Source: Spirochaetales bacterium (GTDB taxonomy: Bacteria; Spirochaetota; Spirochaetia; DSM-27196; SLST01). From it: 6,449 nt of DNA. Below are positions 1 through 5,736 of the stretch, one piece after another. The translations under genes and the position numbers were made by a program. The DNA is taken from positions 1-6,449 of the forward strand of contig DAOWMR010000161.1 in the NCBI GenBank assembly GCA_030642995.1, given 5' to 3'. The notes beneath the pieces are model-generated. The model was given only the letters and a program-made list of their open reading frames with translations. It made no database searches and was not told the origin of the DNA. The stretch's first letter is position 1; the number at the start of each line of letters is the position of its first letter.

Positions 1-284
1 GTGCTCCGTTTTCTCTCAACCAGGTCCCGATGGACAAGTTTGTCCACAACGGTGGTTATCGAGTGCTTCTCGAGACCCAGGAGGTAGGCAATGTTGGTAC
101 TGATCACATCCCGGCCTGAAAACTCGGCATATCTCAGTACAAGCAGAACCAGATGCTGAGAGTGGTTGAGATCGTGTTGTCGGAGAGTTTTGGTCAGACT
201 TTTCTGCATGATGTTCAGACACTGCTCGGCGATGAAATAGAACCGTTGGGCGTACAGATAGGAACTCAGATTGTGATTGCTCAT
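1..284 (-). CDS. MarR-family transcriptional regulator, C-terminus cut by window edge
   Basis: Reading the minus strand from ATG at 284 gives 94 codons before the window ends. Residues about 43-94 match a MarR winged helix: a hydrophobic helix (HLVLLVLRYAE), then the helix-turn-helix with STNIAYLLGLEKHSITTVV and DKLVHRDLVERK leading into the wing. Residues 1-40 would form the N-terminal dimerisation helices. The family consists of dimeric DNA-binding repressors or activators, often controlling themselves and a divergent neighbour. An in-frame TGA lies about a dozen codons upstream and there is no other upstream ATG, so ATG 284 is the best start. No clear Shine-Dalgarno precedes it; the predicted transcript leader is very short. 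The ligand cannot be judged, and the second half of the wing and C-terminal helices are outside the window. Confidence 0.85.
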   Translation of the reverse strand, partial: MSNHNLSSYLYAQRFYFIAEQCLNIMQKSLTKTLRQHDLNHSQHLVLLVLRYAEFSGRDVISTNIAYLLGLEKHSITTVVDKLVHRDLVERKRS

Positions 285-298
285 CGTGTGGGAACCAA

Positions 299-327
299 AG
301 GCTAATGGAGGGCTAGCCCCATGTCAA
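299..327 (-). promoter_or_regulatory. Candidate promoter of the marR-type gene
   Basis: On the minus strand a perfect TTGACA (327-322) is followed after 17 nt by TAGCCT (304-299), which keeps the TA...T anchor bases of a sigma70 -10 box but is otherwise weak. The start codon at 284 lies only 14 nt past the -10 box, so the leader would be about 7 nt. This fits the absence of a ribosome binding site. Confidence 0.45.
310..319. promoter_or_regulatory. Palindrome GGGCTAGCCC, possible MarR operator
   Basis: A perfect 10-bp palindrome sits between the -35 and -10 boxes proposed for the divergent marR-type gene, the usual place for an autorepressor site. Family members normally bind 16-20-bp imperfect palindromes, so this may be only the operator core or chance. 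Confidence 0.35.
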
Positions 328-357
328 GAACACCATTCTCGCCGCGCTCGATTCCGT

Positions 358-387
358 TTGACACCTCCCGGCGACTACCCGTACAAT
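358..387 (+). promoter_or_regulatory. Sigma70-type promoter of the ABC ATPase gene
   Basis: A perfect -35 TTGACA (358-363), an 18-nt spacer and TACAAT (382-387, five of six matches to TATAAT) precede the ABC ATPase gene. Transcription would start near 394, giving a leader of about 28 nt that contains the GGAGG ribosome binding site at 412-416. Confidence 0.7.
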
Positions 388-421
388 GAGTCCATAATAT
401 AAGTCGGATACGGAGGTATCT

Positions 422-1531
422 ATGGCGACAGTTGACCTGAAGTCAATCACCAAGGTGTATGACGGAAATGTCCAAGCGGTGAAGAATGTGAATTTCACTG
501 TGCGGGACAAGGAGTTCGTGGTTCTCGTCGGCCCTTCGGGCTGCGGCAAGACCACAACGCTCCGCATGATTGCCGGTCTGGAGGACATCACCGCCGGCGA
601 GCTTTTCATCGACGAGAAGCTCGTGAATGATGTCCCGCCGAAGGATCGCGACATAGCGATGGTATTCCAGAACTATGCGTTGTACCCGCACATGACGGTG
701 TACGACAACATGGCGTTTGGTCTGAAGATTCGTAAGTTCGCGAAGCAAGAGATCAAGAGTCGTGTGGATGAGGCTGCACGTATCCTGGACATTGAGGAAT
801 TGTTGGATCGCAAGCCGAAGGCGCTTTCCGGCGGCCAGCGACAGCGTGTCGCGGTTGGTCGGGCAATTGTTCGACAACCGAAGGTATTCCTCTTTGACGA
901 ACCCCTCTCCAACTTGGACGCAAAACTCCGGGTGCAAATGCGCGCCGAGATCTCCGGCCTGCACAATCGATTGCAAGCAACCATGATCTACGTGACTCAC
1001 GACCAGGTTGAGGCCATGACCATGGGCGACAAGATTGTTGTCATGCGCGACGGAATCATCCAGCAGATCGGTGACCCGCTCACTCTGTACAACAGCCCGG
1101 TCAACAGATTCGTCGCCGGATTCATCGGATCGCCGCCGATGAACTTCATGGCCGTGAAGGTGATCGAAGAGGGCGGCGAGCTCATGGTCGACGAAGGAAA
1201 CTTCAAGATTCCCGTTGGAGGCTCGAAGGTTGACCTCGTCCGGCCGTACATCGGCAAAGAACTCATCTTCGGTATCCGTCCGGAAGACCTCAAGTATGAA
1301 TCCGGAACGATTGAGGGCGAGACGGTCGACACGACGGTGCAGGTTGTAGAGCCTCTCGGCGCAGAGATCAACCTCTACGTGGACACCGGCAGCCATGTCA
1401 TGGTTGCGCGAATACCACCGACCATCACGGTCCATGTCGGTGACGTAATAAAGTTTGCCATCATCTGGGAGCGAGCCGCCTTCTTTGACGTTGAGAGTGA
1501 ACAGACGCTCGGAATCGGGGTGGAGGTGTAG
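422..1531 (+). CDS. ugpC: Carbohydrate-type ABC transporter ATP-binding protein (MalK/UgpC/MsmX family)
   Basis: This is a cytoplasmic ATPase that powers import of sugars or glycerol phosphates through a membrane permease pair fed by a binding protein. The 369 residues carry every expected motif: Walker A GPSGCGKTT (37-45), Q-loop Q83 followed by the typical NYALYPHMTV, signature LSGGQ (135-139), Walker B VFLFDEP (155-161), D-loop SNLD (163-166) and the switch histidine H193. Residues from about 235 on form the MalK-type C-terminal domain, including FGIRPEDL. Length is normal for the family. ATG 422 has GGAGG five bases upstream. No permease or binding-protein gene is adjacent, so it may be a shared ATPase serving several importers, as MsmX does in Bacillus. 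The symbol is the one usually given to the family; the substrate is not fixed by the sequence. A divergent MarR-type gene may control it. Confidence 0.93.
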   Translation: MATVDLKSITKVYDGNVQAVKNVNFTVRDKEFVVLVGPSGCGKTTTLRMIAGLEDITAGELFIDEKLVNDVPPKDRDIAMVFQNYALYPHMTVYDNMAFGLKIRKFAKQEIKSRVDEAARILDIEELLDRKPKALSGGQRQRVAVGRAIVRQPKVFLFDEPLSNLDAKLRVQMRAEISGLHNRLQATMIYVTHDQVEAMTMGDKIVVMRDGIIQQIGDPLTLYNSPVNRFVAGFIGSPPMNFMAVKVIEEGGELMVDEGNFKIPVGGSKVDLVRPYIGKELIFGIRPEDLKYESGTIEGETVDTTVQVVEPLGAEINLYVDTGSHVMVARIPPTITVHVGDVIKFAIIWERAAFFDVESEQTLGIGVEV

Positions 1532-1536
1532 AGTCG

Positions 1537-1557
1537 GCGCGACGGTTGTCGTCGCGC
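1537..1557 (+). other. GC-rich hairpin after the ABC ATPase gene
   Basis: GCGCGACG (1537-1544), a 5-nt loop and CGTCGCGC (1550-1557) form a perfect 8-bp stem starting six bases after the stop codon. It has no T-run, so it is not a terminator by itself. It may protect the 3' end or act in tandem with the terminator that follows. Confidence 0.55.
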
Positions 1558-1575
1558 TCTGGTAAGCAAGATGGA

Positions 1576-1603
1576 AGGGCCGCCCGATGGGCGGTCCTTT
1601 TTT
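1576..1603 (+). terminator. Rho-independent terminator of the ABC ATPase gene
   Basis: AGGGCCGCCC (1576-1585), loop GAT and GGGCGGTCCT (1589-1598) form a 10-bp stem with one G-U pair. The last T of the stem begins a run of six T (1598-1603). It lies 45 bp after the ATPase stop codon and about 40 bp before the end of the convergent FecR-domain gene. Read on the minus strand it lacks a T-run, so it serves mainly the plus-strand gene. Confidence 0.9.
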
Positions 1604-1642
1604 GTTGTGTCCGGAACGATCGGAGTCCACGGACTATCGTGA

Positions 1643-2803
1643 TTACCGGTCGTTGTCCCCGGATTCGGGGTCTCCGGAGAATCCTCCGTCCCCAAAGAAG
1701 AAATCGTCATTGGTATCAACACCGATGAACCCGCCAAATGCGTCCATTGGCGTCTCGCCGTCGTTTCGCTCCGCATAAAGCTTGAGAATATGGCGTACCG
1801 TAGCCAACCGCTGCTGCATGACGGCCCGCTCGATTGCGATGCGGCGGTAGAGATCGGCAGCCGATCCTCCGTCCCCGACATCGACGGTGGCGGAGATATC
1901 TCGAACATAGACGGCCATTTGATCGAGCCGGGTGAAGGTGTGTTCAAGGGCGAACATGCCGGCCCGAATCCGAAGAAGCGGCCCCGCGATGCGTCGCTTG
2001 TCCTGCAACAGGGACATGTCGCTGCCGATAATTCCGCGGCGAGATTCTTCAATCCACCGATCAATGATGATCCGATGACTCATGAGCTCTTCATAGGCCT
2101 GAACGAACTGCTCGCGCGCATCGAGATACCGACGCCCGTAGAATCGCAGGACTCGAGGCGCGTTTGCCCTGAATGCATCAACCCGATCTTCCACCCATTG
2201 CTGCCGAAACTCGGCCAAGGCGTCGTTGCTGTACTTGAGATTGCGGATCACATCCCGCTCGGTATCAACTTCAACGGCCTCACCGGGCGCAGCAAAAAGG
2301 ACGAACCCCTGCTCGTCGGTCACTTCAACGAGACCCTCCTCGGTGCTGATGAGTACTTCACCACCGACCGCGGTCGTGACGGCGAACGTCGTTCCGCGCA
2401 CGCCGGCCACCGAGCTCTGTGTCCGAACCTGCAATCTAGATCGGCCTGCGAGTTCCCTCGCAATGACGCTGATAGATCCGACGAGAAGCTCCACTGAGCC
2501 GATTTGCTCGGAGCGGAGACTGGAAACGTTGACGTAGAAGTGAGTGCCCGGCTCAACCGAGATTGACGCATCAATGCCGGTGGATGGGTTCAAGCGAAGC
2601 TCAACGGAACTGTGTTCGTCAGTCCGAATAGAATCGAAATTCTGAATCGGGAATCCGAAATCGAGCGTGTCGTAGAGAACATCCCCGTCCCGGATCACTT
2701 CAGGATACCCGTCAAGATAGGTAATCTCGCCGATTGAGTCCTGAGCAGCGAGCATCGTGCCGGCAATGAGGAAAACTGATATGGAAACGAGGATGCGTTT
2801 CAC
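1643..2803 (-). CDS. Secreted FecR-domain protein
   Basis: I place the start at GTG 2803 (386 aa). GGAGG at 2813-2809 sits five bases upstream, and this start overlaps the stop of the preceding gene as GTGA, implying translational coupling. A GTG at 2815 would add four residues but would overlap that ribosome binding site. The protein opens with a Sec signal peptide (MKRILVSISVFLIAGTMLAAQ), so it is exported, with no lipobox. Residues about 20-180 resemble FecR-domain proteins of the cell envelope: IGEITYLDG, then SVELRLN, the core VRTQSSVAGVRGTTFAV and an APGEAVEVD ending. These are typically surface or periplasmic proteins, distinct from the membrane sigma regulator FecR. The C-terminal half is helical and charged, with no family I recognise. 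Two GDGG stretches (near residues 311 and 371) are encoded by copies of the 11-mer repeat, and the acidic, Gly-rich tail (VDTNDDFFFGDGGFSGDPESG) looks repeat-derived. Confidence 0.8.
   Translation of the reverse strand: MKRILVSISVFLIAGTMLAAQDSIGEITYLDGYPEVIRDGDVLYDTLDFGFPIQNFDSIRTDEHSSVELRLNPSTGIDASISVEPGTHFYVNVSSLRSEQIGSVELLVGSISVIARELAGRSRLQVRTQSSVAGVRGTTFAVTTAVGGEVLISTEEGLVEVTDEQGFVLFAAPGEAVEVDTERDVIRNLKYSNDALAEFRQQWVEDRVDAFRANAPRVLRFYGRRYLDAREQFVQAYEELMSHRIIIDRWIEESRRGIIGSDMSLLQDKRRIAGPLLRIRAGMFALEHTFTRLDQMAVYVRDISATVDVGDGGSAADLYRRIAIERAVMQQRLATVRHILKLYAERNDGETPMDAFGGFIGVDTNDDFFFGDGGFSGDPESGDNDR
1655..1693 (-). repeat. REP-like composite: 11-mer plus two hairpins in the FecR gene tail
   Basis: On the plus strand this holds GTCCCC (1655-1660), the hairpin CCCCGGATTCGGGG (1657-1670), the palindrome TCTCCGGAGA (1671-1680), AT, and then CCTCCGTCCCC (1683-1693). 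Read on the minus strand, an exact GGGGACGGAGG is followed by two back-to-back foldable palindromes and closed by a second GGGGAC. It forms the last codons of the FecR-domain gene. Confidence 0.7.
1852..1876 (-). repeat. 11-mer repeat GGGGACGGAGG abutting a palindrome, inside the FecR gene
   Basis: The exact 11-mer is at 1866-1876. Its last base is shared with GATCGGCAGCCGATC (1852-1866), a perfect 7+1+7 inverted repeat. In the protein it encodes part of VGDGGSAAD, a likely loop between helices. Confidence 0.75.
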
Positions 2804-3912
2804 GACGACCTCCACCTGAATGGCCCGGAGTGACCACTACTGAACGGGCTAAATATACCACGGAGTTCTCTCAAGTGCTCAGGTCGATCCCCGTACACTC
2901 GCCGCCACAATGTCAGGCTCTCCATGCACATGTAGACGGGCGCCGGCGTAGCGTCTGCCAGGGCAGATCGCAATATCGAATAGATTTCTCGGCGAATTGG
3001 CTGGAGATAGCGTAGTTTTCCGTCCTGAGTCGGTACGAATTCCTCACGCGCAAATGGTCGCTCGACAAACGCGTCCTTGAGGGACGGAGGAAACCGAATC
3101 GTTCCCATGCTGATCCACGCAATTGCGCCTGCCGGAAACTCCGCCAGTTTCTCGATCAGGACCTGATAGTCGTGCGGAAAAGCATTAGTCTTGATGATCG
3201 GATCAAAGTGGAAGGCAACCTGGTAACCGGCATCCACGCACCGGGCGGCTGCCGATAGCCGGTCCGCCGCAACGGCTGCGATCCCCTCGTCGGCGCTCAC
3301 GATGGGGTCCGGGTTCAGGGAGAACGCAATGACCGCATTGCCCTTTGGATCGATTTCGAGCAGATGGTCAACGTAGTCGGTTTTGGTCTTGGTCTCGTAT
3401 CGAACGTTCGGCAGATCGGCCACCCCCTGAATGATTTCCTCGTTCAACCGGAACACGGGATCCAAGAGCAGTGAGTCCCCCACCTCACCCGAACCGACCC
3501 GGAGGTCGCGATCCGGATGGGCCGTTGCTGCCGCCCGAATCGCACTGATGACGGGCTCGGTATCGGCCTGAACGACGAGCGGGGCAAAGTTGAGGTAGCC
3601 ATTCATGATGCAGTAGGTGCACCCGATGCTGCAGCCGATGTAGAGATCAACCGTGTGGTAATTGCAGCACAGGTGCCCGTTTGAGCCGGGGCACCGCCCG
3701 TATGGATTGCCACGCACCTCATCAATGACCACCGTGCGCTGATTTCTATGATGCTCGGGCACGGCATCCCGGAATTGAATGGATTGAACCGCGCCGGGCC
3801 AGACCGCCATCGCGCGATCCACGGCCGCTCGCCCAGGTACGCTACGAGAGGCAGCCTCGGTCACGTAGACGGCGTCCACGTGCTGTTTACAGAATTCCGA
3901 ATAGCTGATCAC
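2800..3912 (-). CDS. Spore-photoproduct-lyase-like radical SAM protein
   Basis: This 370-residue cytoplasmic protein belongs to the wider SPL (SplB-like) radical SAM family. The family pattern is clear: NPYGRCPG (C74), HLCCNYH (C82, C83), then the 4Fe-4S cluster motif C94-x3-C98-x2-C101 (GCSIGCTYCIMNGYLN). Later come FHFDPII (234-240), MGTIRFPPSLK (269-279) and YMCMES (327-332). The enzyme would use the cluster and S-adenosylmethionine to make a radical. True SPL repairs the spore thymine photoproduct and needs a cysteine about 44 residues after the cluster. Here no cysteine occurs between 101 and 225, and the matching region reads RVGSGEVGDSL, so classical lyase activity is doubtful. Start is GTG 3912, inside the end of the upstream ParB-like gene (26-bp overlap). 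The stop overlaps the FecR gene start as GTGA. Confidence 0.85.
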   Translation of the reverse strand: MISYSEFCKQHVDAVYVTEAASRSVPGRAAVDRAMAVWPGAVQSIQFRDAVPEHHRNQRTVVIDEVRGNPYGRCPGSNGHLCCNYHTVDLYIGCSIGCTYCIMNGYLNFAPLVVQADTEPVISAIRAAATAHPDRDLRVGSGEVGDSLLLDPVFRLNEEIIQGVADLPNVRYETKTKTDYVDHLLEIDPKGNAVIAFSLNPDPIVSADEGIAAVAADRLSAAARCVDAGYQVAFHFDPIIKTNAFPHDYQVLIEKLAEFPAGAIAWISMGTIRFPPSLKDAFVERPFAREEFVPTQDGKLRYLQPIRREIYSILRSALADATPAPVYMCMESLTLWRRVYGDRPEHLRELRGIFSPFSSGHSGPFRWRSS

Positions 3913-4831
3913 AACTGCCCTTTAGACGTTCCAAGGCGTGAGTGCGTTCCACGAGCTCCGCACAATCGCGGAACCTGAATGAGACGGTGAAGCTGTCTCC
4001 CTCGAAGTACGGCGGCGCCTCGATATCGACCCCGGTTCCGTGAAGTGCCGTTCGCCGGATATCGCGAAACTGCTCGTCTAGCTGAGTGAGGGTCGGATAC
4101 CGCCACCGTCGAAGCGCGGCTACAGGATCGCGCTCATCAAGCGCTGCCGACGCGCGCGTGCAGGCCTCCGAAACCGCATCAACCTCCGTCCCCGACCCCT
4201 GAATAATCAACTCCGCGAGTGACTCTAGAAGCTGTCGGCGCGCGCTGAAACTGAGGGAATCCAGGGCAGAACGGTGGGATGTCAGAAAGCCACTGGGAAC
4301 ACGTGCAATTCGCTCTGCGGTCTTCAGCGATATGAACTCGTTGTTCACCAGTGTGCGGAGCGTCGGCTCCAGTCTCCGATATCGAGCGACCAGTTCCACG
4401 AGCGCGCCATCACCGCGCACGAGTCGGCTGGAGGCGGGCCAGTCGATGCCGCCGGCCTCCGTCCCCGCCGGCGTGCCCGTACCGCCATTCTCGTCACGGC
4501 CACCGTCCTTCTTCGCAGCTTTCTCCAAATAGTCTACCATTGCCTCCTGCTCGGCCCAGGAGTAACGGCCAGTCCGATTTTCCAGCTGCAAGGCAAGAGA
4601 CAAAGCGGCGGCGGCGTTCAAGTGAAGGGTTCGGCTTGAGAGTTCTGCAACCCCCAACTCCGCCGCTCGACGAGCGATTCGCCATCCCCAGATCAGGACA
4701 GCATTCGGTCCGGCGGTGATAGGAATCGGAGGAACTATGCCATGTTCAAAAAGGATGTCCGGAAGACATACGTTCGAGTCGGTGAACAGGTCCAGATCAT
4801 CGCTGAGCGACAAGATATCATGAGGCGTCAC
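3887..4831 (-). CDS. ParB-like N-terminal domain protein, first gene of the operon
   Basis: A 314-residue protein whose residues about 30-105 follow the ParB/Spo0J N-terminal fold: PPIPI (34-38), LIWGWRIARRAAELG (46-60) in the place of the GERR box, and LENRTGRYSWAEQEAMVDYL (83-102) in the place of the ENxxR box. The GERR box is degenerate, with only G49 and R51 kept, so CTP use is uncertain. A Gly-rich linker (109-128) precedes a helical segment with a possible helix-turn-helix (about 160-185, FISLKTAERIARVP) like the KorB/ParB DNA-binding region. The C-terminus (RRTALHGTGVDIEAPPYFEGDSFTVSFRF) is unknown to me. GTG 4831 is the earliest possible start, since an in-frame TGA is directly upstream. 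Two 11-mer repeats encode GTE at 123-125 and 214-216. A nucleic-acid role for the pair with the SPL-like protein is inference. Confidence 0.7.
   Translation of the reverse strand: MTPHDILSLSDDLDLFTDSNVCLPDILFEHGIVPPIPITAGPNAVLIWGWRIARRAAELGVAELSSRTLHLNAAAALSLALQLENRTGRYSWAEQEAMVDYLEKAAKKDGGRDENGGTGTPAGTEAGGIDWPASSRLVRGDGALVELVARYRRLEPTLRTLVNNEFISLKTAERIARVPSGFLTSHRSALDSLSFSARRQLLESLAELIIQGSGTEVDAVSEACTRASAALDERDPVAALRRWRYPTLTQLDEQFRDIRRTALHGTGVDIEAPPYFEGDSFTVSFRFRDCAELVERTHALERLKGSCDQLFGIL
4183..4193 (-). repeat. 11-mer repeat GGGGACGGAGG inside the ParB-like gene
   Basis: Exact copy. It encodes part of QGSGTEVD (residues about 211-218), a polar turn between two helical stretches. No clear palindrome adjoins it. 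Confidence 0.75.
4450..4473 (-). repeat. 11-mer repeat held between GCCGGC arms, inside the ParB-like gene
   Basis: The exact 11-mer is at 4456-4466. CGCCGGC (4450-4456) and GCCGGCG (4467-4473) can pair as a 7-bp stem that would display CTCCGTCCCC as the loop. It encodes PAGTEAGG in the Gly-rich linker between the ParB-like domain and the helical region. Confidence 0.75.
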
Positions 4832-4838
4832 TCAACCG

Positions 4839-4867
4839 ATGATAGCAGAGCCCCCCGGTGATGAGAA
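4839..4867 (-). promoter_or_regulatory. Candidate operon promoter giving a leaderless start
   Basis: On the minus strand TTCTCA (4867-4862), a 17-nt spacer and TATCAT (4844-4839, five of six) end seven bases before GTG 4831. Transcription would begin at or beside the start codon. No Shine-Dalgarno precedes this GTG, which agrees. Confidence 0.5.
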
Positions 4868-4991
4868 GCGAGCCAACAGCGCTGTCCGCACTTCACCGTG
4901 AGCGATACGGTCACTCGCTCGGTGTTGTGCGTTTGCCGCCGAGATTGAGGCAGGAGGCAAGGATCCCTAACGCCGGCAGCTGCGACAACAT

Positions 4992-5002
4992 CCTCCGTCC
5001 CC
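4992..5002 (-). repeat. 11-mer repeat GGGGACGGAGG, intergenic
   Basis: Exact copy, the only one not in or beside a gene. The 8-bp palindrome GCAGCTGC (4976-4983) lies 8 bp to its left on the plus strand. Confidence 0.8.
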
Positions 5003-5098
5003 GCCGAGGACTCAATGATGGGCGGCTTTCAAGCGGTGTTCGGGAACAACCTCCGAGATCGCTTGCTGACGACATCGCGATCGCCCTGAGGAACAGTG

Positions 5099-5551
5099 TC
5101 AATCGCTCTCGGATGGACTGTACGGCCTATTCAGTGCCGTCTTGGATCGTGACATCGTCATGAAACCTTTGATCAGCAGCGAAGTTCCAAGTGCAGCCGG
5201 CAGGAATACACCAATGGTGAAGGCGCCTCGTGTACTCTGAGGCTGATCTGCGATCATCGGCACGCCTACAGCGGTGTTGGCTACACCGTAGGCGGCAACT
5301 CCTGACCAGATGATACCGCGTACAAGCCCTGGATGGCGAATGGTCACAATCTCGCTCTTCTCGATCGGTCTTATGCTGTTGTAGGCGCTGATGTAAACAT
5401 TCTCGTCATCGTTTCCGATGATCCTCCCATCATATACCATACCTGTTTGAGTTCTGATGATCGCTGTTGTGTTGCAGCCCAACAACGGGATTACTGACAA
5501 CAAACAAATGGCCAGCAACGGAATTGCTTTTGTCTTCCTCTGCTTCCTCAT
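5099..5551 (-). CDS. Small lipoprotein with two hydrophobic segments, function unknown
   Basis: I choose ATG 5551 (150 aa), with GGAGG (5565-5561) nine bases upstream. Longer starts up to 5716 would bury the signal peptide. Residues 1-25 are a lipoprotein signal (charged MRKQRKTK, then a hydrophobic stretch) ending in the lipobox LLGC with C26 as the lipidated residue. The soluble part (TGMVYDGRIIGNDDENVYISA, then IEKSEIVTIRHPG) resembles a short beta-rich domain. Two Gly/Ala-rich hydrophobic segments follow, about 79-102 and 113-136, which could insert in a membrane. The product is expected to be anchored at the envelope. I do not recognise a family. It is transcribed alone, divergently from the transposase. 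Confidence 0.75.
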   Translation of the reverse strand: MRKQRKTKAIPLLAICLLSVIPLLGCNTTAIIRTQTGMVYDGRIIGNDDENVYISAYNSIRPIEKSEIVTIRHPGLVRGIIWSGVAAYGVANTAVGVPMIADQPQSTRGAFTIGVFLPAALGTSLLIKGFMTMSRSKTALNRPYSPSESD

Positions 5552-5587
5552 GATAGGGATCCTCCCTGCACGCTTGGTACCCGGGAC

Positions 5588-5596
5588 AGTATAGCA
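5588..5596 (-). promoter_or_regulatory. Extended -10 promoter of the lipoprotein gene
   Basis: On the minus strand TGCTATACT forms an extended -10 element (TGn plus TATACT, five of six), about 37 bp before ATG 5551. No good -35 box lies at the usual distance, as is common for extended -10 promoters. Confidence 0.5.
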
Positions 5597-5684
5597 TTCT
5601 GGTGGAGGTGATAGAATCCGGCGAATCGCCTCACCTGATTTCCAGTCGAACACTCCGCGGGCCTCACATATGCGAGTGTGCAAT

Positions 5685-5695
5685 AGGGACGGAGG
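5685..5695 (+). repeat. Inverted near-copy (10/11) of the 11-mer upstream of the transposase
   Basis: AGGGACGGAGG differs from the consensus only at its first base. It has the opposite orientation to the six exact copies and lies about 41 bp before the transposase start. Confidence 0.75.
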
Positions 5696-5736
5696 CGTAC
5701 TGAAGCACCGGCGCAATCTCGACCGTTATCTTGAGT

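Larger units (their letters stand above)
4832..5098. other. Intergenic spacer with one 11-mer copy and a hairpin
   Basis: No convincing gene lies between the lipoprotein and the ParB-like gene. A plus-strand frame from 4858 to 5163 is open, but it runs into the lipoprotein end, is Arg-rich and has no recognisable motif. The spacer holds the operon promoter, a hairpin (ACCG, bulge TG, AGCGA at 4895-4905 pairing with TCGCTCGGT at 4915-4923) and an exact 11-mer. I see no T-rich terminator for the lipoprotein gene. Confidence 0.5.

Noticed and set aside
443..1630. Long minus-strand open frame opposite the ABC ATPase gene
   Set aside because: His-, Asp- and Leu-rich translation with no motif; antisense shadow of a gene with complete ATPase motifs.
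1790..2497. Plus-strand open frame opposite the FecR-domain gene
   Set aside because: No ribosome binding site or recognisable domain; the minus strand has a signal peptide, FecR core and coupled start.
3081..3090. GGGACGGAGG in the SPL-like gene, a near-copy of the 11-mer in opposite orientation
   Set aside because: It encodes PPSL in the stretch GTIRFPPSLK, which I recall as conserved in the SPL family, so protein constraint explains it without a repeat insertion.
4858..5163. Plus-strand 101-codon open frame in the spacer
   Set aside because: Arg-rich, no motif, and it overlaps the end of the lipoprotein gene on the other strand.
5552..5716. N-terminal extension of the lipoprotein gene
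   Set aside because: It would place 55 residues ahead of a clear lipoprotein signal peptide and would cover the promoter and ribosome binding site.
5727..5732. TATCTT as a -10 box for the transposase
   Set aside because: It would put the start of transcription at or past the ATG, and no -35 box lies at a suitable distance.
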